Source: Cristatella mucedo (taxonomy: Eukaryota > Bryozoa > Phylactolaemata > Cristatellidae). Taken from it: a DNA stretch of 64,000 nt. Below the pieces are notes generated by a model that saw only the letters and a list, made by a program, of their open reading frames with translations, was not told the origin of the DNA and did no database searches. Both the position numbers and the translations under genes were made by a program. The stretch lies in contig WPIO01000097.1 of assembly GCA_009760855.2 (NCBI GenBank), forward strand, positions 680,001-744,000, read 5' to 3'. This document shows, one piece after another, positions 10,566-23,400 of this stretch; positions within the stretch are counted from its first letter, which is position 1; every line of letters starts with the position of its first letter.

Positions 10566-13500
10566 TCAGAAAGTGATGGACGTGTCGCAAGCTATCGCTT
10601 CGTCCATCAGCTCGTCGTCGATACTCCTGGCCGCAGGGCTGCAGTCGGCCGCAGCCGGAGACGAGGCCGCCTGCTGCAGGCCAATCGGCCGCTGCGACCC
10701 GCCGTTGCCTGATTGCCTTCCGCCGCCGCCGCTGTTTCTTGCCGCCCGATCGAAGGAGCCTCGCTTGCCGCCGCCGTGCTGCTGGTGCAGGCGTGCACCG
10801 CCTCGCTCGTCGTCGTCGTCGTCCTCGTCGTCGTCCGGATCGTGTATGATGAGATCCAGCGAGCTGGCCGGGCTGCCGCCGTCGCTGTACTGCGGAGACG
10901 AGCCGCCTCTGTCCGCGGCCGTCGAGGCAGCAGCAGAAGCGACGTCGCTCCTGCGTGCGCTGGTGCCGGCAGCTACTGCCACCTTGGCTGCGGCAGCCGA
11001 GCCCGGATGCGCTGCTCTCGAGGTCGCCACGTGGAACGCCGTGTTTTGCGAATCCTTGCTGCTGCGGCCAATGCCAGCGTGCGGCTGCATCTCCTCGAGA
11101 GGAATGGCCCTCGTGCAGCCCGAGTCGGCAGCTGGCTGCTGCTGCTGCGGACTGGCCGGATCGGCGCTGTCGACGACGACGACCGACCTGGAATCTGCCG
11201 GAATCGCTGCTGCGAATGCCCGCGACCCTGCGACCAGGGGCGCCGCAACGGCAACGCCGTCGGGTGAGAGTGGGGCCGCAGCTCGAGAGACCTTGCCGTT
11301 GGGCGGCGACGTGGCGGCGGTGACTCGGTGCGAAGTAGGCGGCTGTGCGCCGAAACCGGCCCTGCCAGCAGCCACCGTGGCAGTGGAGGGCCCTGCGTGG
11401 CGCACAGCGCCTGGGGGCTGCATGGCCGACAGGGCGGCCATGACGTCCGGTCTGCCGGGGCCGCCGGCCGCGCTGCCGCCCGAATTCTGCCGCAGAAGTT
11501 GCGGCGAGTAGAGCTGAGAATTGGAGCCGCCGCCGGCGACCGACGGTCGCGACGGCGGGTGAAGCAGCGGCGGAGGCACGCGGGCAGCCAGTGCGGAGGA
11601 GGCATTCGCAGGAGTCTGCTGTGCCTGCGGTCGAACGCCAGCGGCGGCCATGTGCAGAAGCGGCAGCCGAGGCATGCCGCCGCTCGCAAACGACGCGGGT
11701 GCGATCGGGTTGCCGACGGCAACTGGCGAGGCTCGGCTGGCGATCGACGGCGTCGTCTCGCCGACCTCGTCCGGCCGGCCGCCGCTCGTGCCAGTCTTGC
11801 TAGTCAGCTTGTCGATGACGGCGTTCAGCGAGCCCTTGCGCTGCTTCGCCGGAAGAGGCGCGTTGCCGGGCGATGCCGCCGAGGCGGCAGTGGCAGCTCC
11901 CGGGCTGAGCGAGCCGCCCCCGGCAGCCGGCTGAGGCTGCAGCCACGCAGCACCGGCGGCTGCCAATCTCGTCTGCCCGCCCGGTGACAGTGTCGGTGAA
12001 GGCGGCGTCGGCAGCAGCGCCGGGCGGCCGGACGTGGGCAGCTGATGCGAGGCAGCTGTCGCTGCCGCGCCGCTGCCAAGACGTGGTGCCGCGGCGTTTA
12101 CGGACTGCTGTGCGCCACCGGCCGCAGCAACCAAAGGCATGCCGCCGCCGCTGCCCAGGGGCTGCGGCAGCGGCTGCTGCAGAAGCGCTCTGGCGACTGC
12201 CGAACCAACGGTGGCTGAAGGCAGGGCACCGCCATCTCTCGCGAGAGCAGTTGAAGGCGGCGTTGGCGAGGTGGGCGTCCTGGCCTCGGCCGCAGTCGCA
12301 GCAGGCAGCTGCTGTGAGTCGGGCTTTCGCTTGGGTATCTTGGGCAGAGCACTGAGGTTGGTGGCGCGGTAAAAGTCTTTGGCGCCAGCGTCGTCGCCAG
12401 CGCAGCTTGCCAGGAAGGCGCTGCCGACGCCGCCTTGCTGGCCGCCCTTGACCTTGCTCTCGCCACCGCTGGCCTTCTTCGGGGCCTTGTGCTTTAGCTC
12501 CTCCGGCAGCTGCGATGCGGCAGCTGCCGGCGGCACGGCCGACCTGGCCTTGGCCTTGGTGATCTTTATTCGGTCGACCTTCTTGTTGGGTGAGCTCGGC
12601 GTCTTGATGATCTCGAGGGAGTGTGACTCGCGCGCCGCCTTTCGCGACGGCGCTGCCGCGGACGCAGACTCGACGTCGCCCAGCGAGGCGCTGGCGACCA
12701 GCTTGCCGCTGCCCTTGTGCTTCTTCTCGGGCGGCCGGCCACCGGGTGCCTCCGACAGGTTCGGCTTCTCGTCGATCGAGCGACGCTCCTTCGGCCGGCT
12801 AATCTTGACGGTTATGTTGTTGGCTTTGTCTTTTCTCTCAGCCGGCGGAGGCAGCGGCGGCGGCTTGCTCTCGGTCCTCTCGCGAGCGTCGTCGTCGTCG
12901 TTGGCAGCGAGTTCGTTGGCGGCACGCTCGTCCCTGCCCGGCGGCTGCGGCGGAGGTCGGTCGTCGCGCGACGATGGCAGCAACGACTGGTGCTGCGGCC
13001 TCTCGTCGAACGCCGCGTCGCGGCTGCTTCCGCTGCTGGGAGTGGTGTCAGGTTCCGACATCAGGCTGCTGCTGCGGCGCAGCGGCGGACGATCGCGATT
13101 GGCGCCGGCAAAGGCGCCGCCAACGACAGTGGCGGCAGGAGCGGCCGAGCAAGCGGCTCCACCGCCCACCATCGGAGCGCAGCCTTGACCGCCGGATTCG
13201 GCCGCGTCGGTGCATCTCGCCCGGTCCGCGTCGACGCTCTGGCTCAGCAGGTTAGCCAGTCCGGGGTTGCTGCTGACGGTCGACGTGGCCGAGCGCGACA
13301 GCTGCAGCGCCCCCGCCGTGCCGACGACCGACGCCTGGGCCGCCGGTGACGAGAGCATCGTCTTTTGACTGGGCATCGACGTGCTGAGACCCTTAGCCGA
13401 GGCTACCAGCTGAGGCTTGACAGCCACTGAGGCGGTGGCGGCAGAGGTGGCGGCCATCTTGAGCGAGCCGGCCGAGGGACTTTTGGCAGCCGCAGCTGCG

Positions 13501-14424
13501 ACCACGAGCTGCTGGTGCTGCTGCCGCACGACGGCGCCAGCTGTCTCTTTGCCCGGCAGGCCACCGTCCACCGATGCGCCTCCGCCACCTCCTGCTCCAT
13601 CGCTTTTCTTGCGCCGCTTGCCGGCGCCGCCCGCCGAGCCGCCCTCGGCAGTCGGGCGGCGCTTCCTGGCGGCCGAGGTTTTCTTGACGGGGCCAGCAGC
13701 AGCAGCAGAGGCGGCCACCACCGCCACGCCCGACTGCAGCTGATGGTAGCGTGCGTCGCCTCCGCCGACAGCCGGATCGGAGCCCTCGAGCAGGTCGGTC
13801 AGTATGGGTGCGTGCTGATGTGCGTAGTGACCGGGCGGCGCTCGGCGCCCCTTGCTCAGGTCGTCGTCGAGCAGGCTGGCCAGCATGGGGTTCTTGCTCG
13901 CCCTATTCTCCTCGTCCATGCTTGGCGCCGAGCCCGCCGGCAGGCCGCCACCTCGCACTCGCTGCAGCGAGCCGCCACCGCCTCCTCCGGCGGTGGAGGC
14001 GGTGCCGCCGCCGCCGCTGCCAGCGCCGCCCGAAGCGCCGAGTGGAATGTTATCGCTGGCGTTGCAGTGAGCCACGAGAGGCCTAAAGGGCACGGCGGAG
14101 CGCTGCAGAGGGCGGCGTCTATAGCCGGCAAATCGACGCAGACACAGCGAGTACGGGTTACTCTGTATATTCTTAGTATAAGCTGTGGACACGGTATTAA
14201 GTGAGCCGAACGGCACGTAATGCCCGCGGGCCGTGTAATAGTCTGCGAGCTGCTGCGTGACGGCCGCCGCAGAAGCACCCGTTGCAGCCGCCAGGGCAGC
14301 GGGCTCTGCCACTCGCTTCCCCGTGGGAGCAGCCGAGCCCAGCCCGGCGGCCTCTTCCATAACCTCCATCTTTATTCGATCTGTCTTGAGTAACGCTCTC
14401 ATCGTGATGGGGATAGAGAAAGCC
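10566..14424 (-). CDS. MED1: MED1 last coding exon (3.86 kb, disordered half)
   Basis: The acceptor is 'cttgtag' just above 14424. The exon opens AFSIPITMRALLK, matching the end of the MED1 domain, and runs open for 1,286 codons to TGA at 10566-10568. It is GC-rich, unlike its surroundings, with Ala, Gly, Ser and Pro runs. LXXLL boxes lie at 13869-13883, 13788-13802 and 13245-13259. AVIDKL is at 11805-11822, and an Asp/Glu run (DDDEDDDDDE) sits before the C-terminus. A short in-frame intron around 14100-14160 cannot be excluded, because 'gtaaccc...ctctgcag' brackets an atypical Arg/Tyr-rich stretch. Confidence 0.95.
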
Positions 14425-17400
14425 CTACAAGAGTGGACGCTGCCGGTTGTCGACGGCGCTCGTCAACGGCCCGAGCGAGCGGTAAGCGCGTGGCATCGCA
14501 TCGCTCATTTCGGAGAACTCTCTACCCCGTCACCTAGTGCACTGCTGCTGCTTTGCGCTCTGCTAATGCTGCCGGATCGAGTTGCCCTGCTAGGAAGACG
14601 CAGTTAGCTTCGGAAGTCGTCTTCCGGAAGTCGTCTACCGCAATCTGCGTGACCACGCGCATTTCTCTGCACGGCGCACGCTCACAGCCAGTGCGGTGGA
14701 GGGGCGGTTTGCTCGACGAATCGCGCGCTGCGCCTCCACAGCACAGCCCAGGGGCCACGTGCCCGATCCATACTACGTGGGAGGAGTAAGTTGAGTGCAA
14801 TCCATGCGCAGGCTCGAGCAAAAGACGACGAAGGAAGTTCGTCAGGCATGCACGCACCTTTGAAAAGCTCTTGTGGCATTATCGTCCTGGACAGCTTGCA
14901 TGGCACAGCTGGTAATCTTGCATTTCAGATGAACCAGCTCGCTCAGGTCAAACTCGACTGCAACGGATAGATTTGCAGGGGTCCACTGCAACGACGACGA
15001 AATCGTCTGCACGAAGCTCGAGCCCGGCACTCCTTCCTCGACTTCCTGCGACTCGATCGAGAAACAATGGCGTCAGCACCTAGGATGCAGCAGCAAGGAG
15101 AGTCCCTCGGCTCTCCATCACGTGGGTGCAGGTAAACGAAACCTTGCCTGAATCGAGCAGGCACACATGGCGGCTCTCCATCACGCCCACGTCCTATCAC
15201 CGAGTCCCTAACGGCGCGAGCAGCCTGGTCCTGTGCAGGACGTGCCCCTTCGTTGGCCATTCGCGTTCACGGCCGACAATCGGGCATGCGACAGTAGGCG
15301 AGCAAGAACGGCCATGCGAGTGCCGTGGCAACCGGAGCAACTACCGTACCAGTGGACAGGCTGTGCTCCAGCGGGTCTTCGAATGTCACATTTATCAAGT
15401 TCAAAGAGACCACGGTCACCTCCAGCCGATGACAGGTCGACGGCTCTGGAGGGAAAGCAGCGCACGATTTGGAAGCCACAGTGCGCTCCAGCTCGGGTCA
15501 GGCCAGTCAGGTGATTCAGAATAAATTTCATGCATGCCTCTGTCAGTCAACCACGGTAATGTGACGAGGTAGCACAGTGGCGCCTCAGCCGGATACTTGC
15601 CTGGCTTCACCGACGGCCGCACACAGCTAAGCAATGCAGCATTCAAGGCAGCCTGCTGGCGCAGCAGCATCAGCACTTTAGGCACGTGAGTAGGATGGGA
15701 AAAGGGGATCTTTTGCACGAACGCGCCGTGCTTGAGCGTGTCGTCTGCCGGCTCGTTTACGAAATATCCGTGCTCCTGACCGGGCAGTGACTAAAAACGA
15801 AAGAAAGAAGCAACAAAAATGCCGGCCGAGCAAGTCGGACGACTAATCCTGCATCGCGATCGCAGGCACTCGAATCGTCGACCCATCGAAAGAGAGTGAG
15901 GACGCATCGAACTGATATTAGCTTGAACACAAGAACGACACGCTTCCGGTGGCTACTGCCTCCCTGGCTTGGCCCAGGGGGTTAAGGTTACCCTCGCCTT
16001 CTTGACACCGAGGTTAAGGTGCTTGCTTTCGACGACTGAGTATGTGCATTCGTGCCCTGAGGCACATGTGAAGCGCCTGGATAGAGATTTAGTTCTCTTT
16101 GAGTGATATATAAATAATATGCATTTATTGTATTTATATCTACTGCCTTCGACGGTTAATGCCTCAAGTCCATTAAGGCTAAATACAACAAAAACAAGCA
16201 GACTGACCGGCACGAACTGCCCCTCCCTCCGTGAGCCGTACAAGCTAGTCTAATGTAAGCAGTGGCAACAGCAATAGCAGCAGGCGAATGCACATAATGT
16301 GGGAAATCGCGAGACGAAATCTGCCAATCGCAAGTAAGAGGAGCCCATGCTGACGTGGATGTAAACAGATAGAGCAACCGATCTCCCAGGGCTGCGTCAT
16401 CAGGATCGCAACCGACAATTCAAGGCCTGGACAAAGAGATATTCGAGGTGGATTGCTTCGCTTTCACAATAGCCAAATTCTGCTCAGCTCCAAGCACATA
16501 CTTGTTCTTAACTGCTGGATTTTAAACTGTTAGATAATGAAACTCGTAAAACAAGTTGACCTTGTCCGTCAGGATCCTGATTGACCGAGGATTGATAATA
16601 AATTTCTAGGCTTCATTAAAAAGCTATTGAAGCAAGCATTGCAAAAAATAACAATAATTTCAAAGACATGACCAAGGCCCCCTATGTCTTGTACTCAATA
16701 GTTTTATTTTTATCTTCACAAGTGTACATTCATCTGACGATCACTTATCACGAATATCCCATGCTTCATCAATGGCGTCTGGACGGGGCCCCGAGGTAGG
16801 TATCTTTTTTTTAGAATGTACTACCTTTCCTGGTTTTCCATTAACAAAGGTTACAAAATATCGATTTGCTTAGTAAAAGTTTTAGAACTATTTTTCTATT
16901 GCTATTTATGTGTGCGATGGGCTATTTAGCTTCTGTTTGAGGAAAGCATGCAGGAAATTGCCGAGACTGCTGAGATGTGAAGTGCTGCCACTGCTTATGT
17001 GGTGGCTAGAGTGTATGTACACTAGTGTGCATCGGGGTGCAGGGGGGGGGTTGGGCTGGAGCACGGGTAGCTCAGCTAAGACAAGAAACTGGGCAGGGCT
17101 GAAAGTCGGACAACGGTAGGGCAGCAAGCACTAACACAACAGGGTGCAGAGTAAATGTAACCGTCTTTGATCAAAGCATTGATTGCGCAGCGCCCAGGCA
17201 TACCACAGGGACTCAAGGAGCATGCAACGCAACCGAAAATGGCTTGCTGCCCATTTCAACAGATCAGTCGGGCGTCTTACCACATAGAGAACGTATTCCT
17301 TGGCCTTGCCTGACGACAGACTGCTTGCAGACGCCGACTCTCTATTCAACACTAAGTCCATGAACGGCCGAAGCTCGGACTTGTCCACGACGGGAATCGC

Positions 17401-20400
17401 TGCAGAAGAGCAATCGAGCTATGCTACAAGCTCTTCGAAAGTCGAGAGGGCGCACGGTCAAGAGTACTGCCGTTGAGGAGAGCATTGCAACGCGAGGACG
17501 CAGCAAATCTTGGTCTAGAAGGCGTCTGTGGCTGACGCTAAAGTGCACAACAACAGGTGGCTCAGCACGTCTCGAGCTGCTGCACAAGACCACGGTCACT
17601 ATTCTCGTGACCTGAGAATGCTTGTCCAAACACGGGCAACATGTGCGAGCAAGACTTCCGCCAGTGGCACGTCTTTGCCTTGGTTACCAACAGTCACATG
17701 CTCAAAAAGCCTAGCGACACACCCCATGCCCCAAAAGTGCCAGTTTGACATTCAACGCGGTTTTCATGTATGTGTGCGGCATCCGGTCTTGGTCTTGTAC
17801 AAGGGCTGGTCGGTCATACTGGGGCAGGAAGAAATTGTAGCCCTTATTTACAGACCGTGCTCTGGCCTTAGACACACTGCCAAGAGGCTGAGTATAGTTG
17901 CATGGACGGCTGCTAAACAGTGATTCAGTGCAGCATTATTACTACATTGTTTAACAGAAGCTTCCGAGTGATCTAATTATATGAGCATCGATGAGTAAAG
18001 CAGCTAGGTCTTCTCCTGCTTCCTGCCGACGAATGGGAGGGGCCCACTCCAAGGGCTATTGGAGCCATTGCAGAGAGGCTGCTCAGCCATCACGTGATCC
18101 AACTTCCGAGCAAGACCTCCCCTGCTACTGTGCAGGGCGGGCTACGCTTAATAATAATAATAATGATGTTACATTTGTACAGCAACCTCGGAAAACTTAA
18201 TCCATTAGTAAAAAAAAATACCAGCTGATTTAACAGCCTCTTTTTATAGAGCGACAGAAGAGCCTTTACGGCTATCCCCGCCACTTGCAGTGGCAATATA
18301 GGATTGCCCACCGCAGGATTCGAACCTACGATCTCGGGACCGAGGTCGTGAAAGCAACCGCCTTACCTAGTGCGCCATCACGGCAGGCACTTTACATATG
18401 CTGAAAAGGAAGCATGATGATCGATTGTTTTAGGTCTCCGCTATCCTGTTGGTGGGGGTTGGATGGGTTGTATGTAGCCTGGTCTCTCGATACGGTACCA
18501 CGCTGAACAAATCTGTAGTTTGCAATTTTTACATCTATCACTGCTCGTCAACAGCAGCAAGACCATATACACCTGGGCAATAAATCGCCTTGCTGCCTGA
18601 GTTCCTCAGTCGGCTGTCGGCCAGTAGTCTGACTGTAAGTGGCCGCTTAATATCGAAGCGGTCGATTTAGAGTAAGCCACCTGGCACTGCTGGCCGGTGG
18701 CACTAGCGGTCAGCAGCGAGTGAGTGTGGACTGAGGTTGGACTCAGGACCTCACAGGAACATCAAGGTAAACTAAGTAGGGAAACTAAGGCCACGGTCAG
18801 TAGGATGGAAGGAAGCGTGTAAGTACTTCTTCAAAAGCACCGACTAAAGGCCGACGAGCGTGCCGAGCCCTGCTAACACTCCACGGGGTAACTGAAACCG
18901 AGCCACCGGCAACCCAGCCGGCACCGATGCCCCTTGCCATGACGGTTTCCAGGAAGCACCTGCTGTCGGTTCCCTGGAGCACCTGTGCTGACTTAAAGGC
19001 TTTCCCTTTATATTTGCATGCAGAACGACTCTTTCTATTAAAAATCATGCGCTGTAAATGGTTCAATCGTTGCTACAGTGCTGATTTTCAACTACACATG
19101 TGGTATACAAGTATTCCACAAGCACCATTAACCAACAGTGTAGGTCATGTAATATTTAAATATCGGAAGGAGGGTCTTACTAATGTAATCTAATGTATCT
19201 CCGTCAGTAACTCCACAAAGTCATAAAGACCATGTGGGTGTTACGCTGGAGAGTTTTGTATAGCGCACTCACAACCTAAGCGGCTTTCGGTACGCATTCG
19301 GTAGCCAACAAACAAGGACCGTTGAACAAAGTCACAATAAAAATAATACATTTTTGTATAGTGCCTTCACAGAACTCAAATCTCTTTCTAGACACTTGAC
19401 AATACCAATTCATTAACGGCTGAGACAGCCCTGAGATAGAATACAGGCTCAGGCAACTCTGCTAACATTGGGTAAGACATCACTGGATAAGTGCAAGGCT
19501 GCAAGGGATGACCACGACACAAACAACAAGGCCTAGAGTAGACGAAGCCTGGCCATGCACACACGAACCATAGAAACACAACAAAACACGTTTACATGAA
19601 TGAACATACATACACACAACCAGGCACGCAAATTCAGTGGCATAATCTTAGCAGAACAGCTATAGCGGGCAAAATGCTGTAGCTTCCGATCGCCGGCACT
19701 CTCTTACCAGTGATGTTTTCCATTCGTGTGAGAATTTCTCTGGTGATCGGCATCGGCTTGTTCAGCTTGAGGATGAACACGGCGGTCAACGAGACACTGT
19801 TCGCACTGGTTAGAGCAGCAAACACGGGCAGCCTGGCAAGTAGAGATCGAAGGACGGATCGAGCCCGGCGTAGGGGGACCAGCACGCAAGCAGCCACCAG
19901 CAGACCGACCGATATGAGCCAAAAATTACCCTCACTTGCCCGAATGCCAGCGCCGGGTGGGGATGGGAGGAATGGGAGAGGAAGGAAGAGAGGGACACTG
20001 GCTACGCAGAGCGTTGTGCACAGGACAGACCTATAGCAGCGACGTTCTAAGTGCGCATTGAGGGAAGCACGCAACTGTCGGACACTGCTTACTGCTTCCC
20101 TTCTCCAGGGCGAGTGATGCTCATGAGAGGAATTGTTTGCAGCTGATGTAATGCTGCCGACTGCTCAATGCCGACCGTGGCGCTCAGGCCAATGCCACGC
20201 TCTTTAATAACTGGGTGAAGAACAATAATGCTGTTTCAACAACAAACAAGGCGAGCTATGAAATGCGTAGAGCCACCACAGACCGGATGGGCAAGAAAAG
20301 AGCCGGCACAAATTCAAAAGCACCATACTTCAGAGGGAATGCAGGCTGGTCTAAGTGCTATGAGTTACAAATTGCATCCGATAAGTTTACTCTCTATCAA

Positions 20401-23400
20401 GGAAAATGAACAACAGTGGCAATCGCACAAGGCATTCCCACAGACACACAAAAACAGGCGGGCACAAGCGGCCACACGAGCACACGTGTTACTTTGGGTA
20501 CAGTGGAGCAGCCTGTCTGTCACAAGTTGTTTTACACAATAGCTTCCAGCTATGATTCCTTTACAGCATATGTACACTGTCTAGAAAGATTTAAGACTCT
20601 TAGGGCACTATAGAAATGTTTTATTATCATCCTTACATGTGCAGGAAAATGAAAGGAATGAAAAATCACTAGGTCATGTCTCGACAGTTAAAGGGCATGC
20701 ATTGAACTCGGCACCGACAACTAAGGGAAGGGGTCTCCCTCCCTACAACATCAGACTCGGCAGGTACAAAACGACAGATCGCGATGGAAGGAGCTAGTAG
20801 TATGCAGCTTGGCATACATGGCTCCTTCGACACCTGTACTTTACTATCTACTAAATTGGCCAGAACGAAAATCGAACACTCAACATTGGACGATCTTCAG
20901 GCAAAGCCGGAATTCCCTCGTGCAAGCAGGTTGTTTAGCTGAAGCTCAGTCCGATGAGGATTGGCAGTCAATGCCGTTTAAATAGCAAGTCATTCTTCTA
21001 TAACCGACAAAGCTATCAGATGGCTGCCATATCTACTCGAAATCTATATCGGTAAGCAGCTGTCACCTTTACATACAATGTCAGGAAGGAAAAGTGCAGG
21101 AAAGCATCTTGCACCACTTCTAGTAAACAGCTTGAAATTCGATCATCGGTGCTTTGAAAAAGCACCAGCTCAAAAAATATAACCGAGAGTTGCCAGCAAA
21201 TAGACGATACGAACAAGCATGAACACTTGATGATGGCCACATTATTCGATGTGGCTGCAAATATAGGTAGCAACGGAAGAGGGAACAGATAAATTAGATA
21301 GAAAGAGTTGTCCACGATAGAACTGTCGAAATAATTTCATAGGAGGACTACTTGATAGAAACAAAAAACAAAGCTAGCTCCCAACAAAAAACGTCCAGAT
21401 CGAGGCTGGCACTAAACAACTACGTTTTCGTGGTCAATACTTGAAGGCAGAGGAGACAATTCAGATGGTTTGTTGACATAGCAACAGTGCACCACTACAT
21501 CATTTTATTGTGGCAGCCAGCATATGAAATCCTCACACAATGAAATCGCTACATCTGGTGCATATGTGGTAACTGGGAAGAGGCACTAGTCAATCATCTC
21601 TTGCGGAACCGCAGCCACATCCCCTATCCAGCACTTCCTGCCACGACATTCTCCGCCCACTTTCCCCCAAAACATCTTCTCCTACCTTAACCCCAAGCAC
21701 TTTACACAACGAAATCATCGTGCCTGTACTCGTATCCCACCTGCCCCTAACTTACCCCTATAGCCAGGTCGATTCATATCACCCCTCCCCTCTCCCCCCC
21801 CCCCCGTCGACGGGCTTTGACAATGCTTGCCAACCAATAGCTGGTTGCTTGAGGTCAGCAGGATTAGCTATTATACCGTCGATATTGAATGGCAAGATCT
21901 CCTTAGTCTGTTCGTTCACAAGATCGTACGGTGTCAGGAAGTAAGTCAACCGTAAAGGTAACCCTAAAAAACAAATAGGACTAGGACAAGCTGGATTGGC
22001 AGAACATTAGCAAAGCTGATCATAGAACATAAATCGGCGATCAATATCCCAGCAAAAAACAATCTACACCACAACAACACAAGATCATCACCACAGCTGG
22101 TCCAGAATGATGAAGACCTTAGTTCTATGCAGAAAGTACAAAGTACTTGATGTCATAGCCTACAGCCACGGACACGTGCATGCCATCACAGAATTATGGC
22201 ATACTTTTAGAAGTCGGTAAATTCCCAAGAGTTCTCACAAAAAGGTAGTAGTGACCTCAATTAAACAAAGGGAAATAGAAGATTATTTGTCAAAATAAAA
22301 CCAAGTATTCCAGCTAACCATAGCTTCCAAAAAGAAACAAATATGAAGATACTCTCACTGCCCTACACAATACTGTCAAACCCAGACTGAGATACCACAA
22401 AGGCAATCGGGCCATTCCGGATCGATGACAGGCAAGTATATCTACACTAGCTACCATAAGCAGCAATGTGCTAATGTGCTGCAGTATTGATGATTTCTTA
22501 CAAATTCTCGCCAAACTGAAAGTAAATGCCCATCGAATGTGCATATACAAACTGCAGTGAACCGGCAATCCATGACTTCCATTAATGGAACAACCTAAAA
22601 CTGTTTTGCCCCAAAAACTACACAAAGTAAACCCCAGGTCCACATCCCATCGATTAAACAAGAAATACTCTGATTCAGTGAATGGCAAATGCACGTGCAC
22701 ACGTGAGTAGAGGATACAATTTTCAAAGACATGACCAATGACCTCTGTGTCTTGCCTTCAATACACTAGTGCACATTCATCTGACAATCACTGATCACGA
22801 ATATCCCATGCTCCACCGTTGGCATCCGGAACTGGGGGTGTGTATAATTGTTTTTAAGAAAAAGGTACTACCTTTTCCTGGTTTTCCATTAACAAAGGTA
22901 ATATATTGTCGATTTGCAGTAGTCTATATTTCAGAACTATTTTTCCGTTGCTATTTATGTGTGCGATGGGCTATTTAGCTTCTGTTTGGGGAAAGAGTGC
23001 AGGAAATTGCCAATTCTGAGATGTGAAGTGCGTGAGATTCTGGGATGTGAAGTGCCACTGCTTATGGTGGCTAGAGTGTGTGTGCACTAGTGCTCATAGA
23101 GGTGAGGGGCTGGGGTGGACCATGCGTTGCTCTCGGCGTTAGCTAGGTGAGGTCAGTATTCTTCGTTGGCTGCCAAAAGCAGAGCCCCGGATTTCAGAAT
23201 TCACTTCCTGTACACACGCACTTGTGCTAGACGAGGCAATGTTTTGAACATCCGGCAGGTCTTGCCTTGACCTTATCCACTAAATAAGCCGATGGTAACA
23301 GGCATATCACAGACGTTAGTGCAAATATTTATCACAGTATTTGCTGGGTCCTTGGGATTTTTGTTTTGTGTGCTTATGCCTGCTGACATTGTGCATATTA

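Noticed and set aside
10573-13188. Long plus-strand open frames (for example 312 and 269 codons) opposite the MED1 exon
   Set aside because: They are Ala/Arg/Ser-rich antisense shadows of a GC-rich low-complexity exon whose minus-strand frame ends in a conserved MED1 C-terminus.
17730-17805. Candidate MED1 exon after 'cttcctgccccag' reading YDRPALVQDQDR
   Set aside because: Its phase does not fit the neighbouring exons, exon 8 at 17281-17399 already joins exon 7 in phase, and there is no homology.
18797-19066. Minus-strand frame with a superficial match to the MED1 LPGQ...HPGRVP region
   Set aside because: The true exon for that region is 15601-15790 with far better identity and correct phases.
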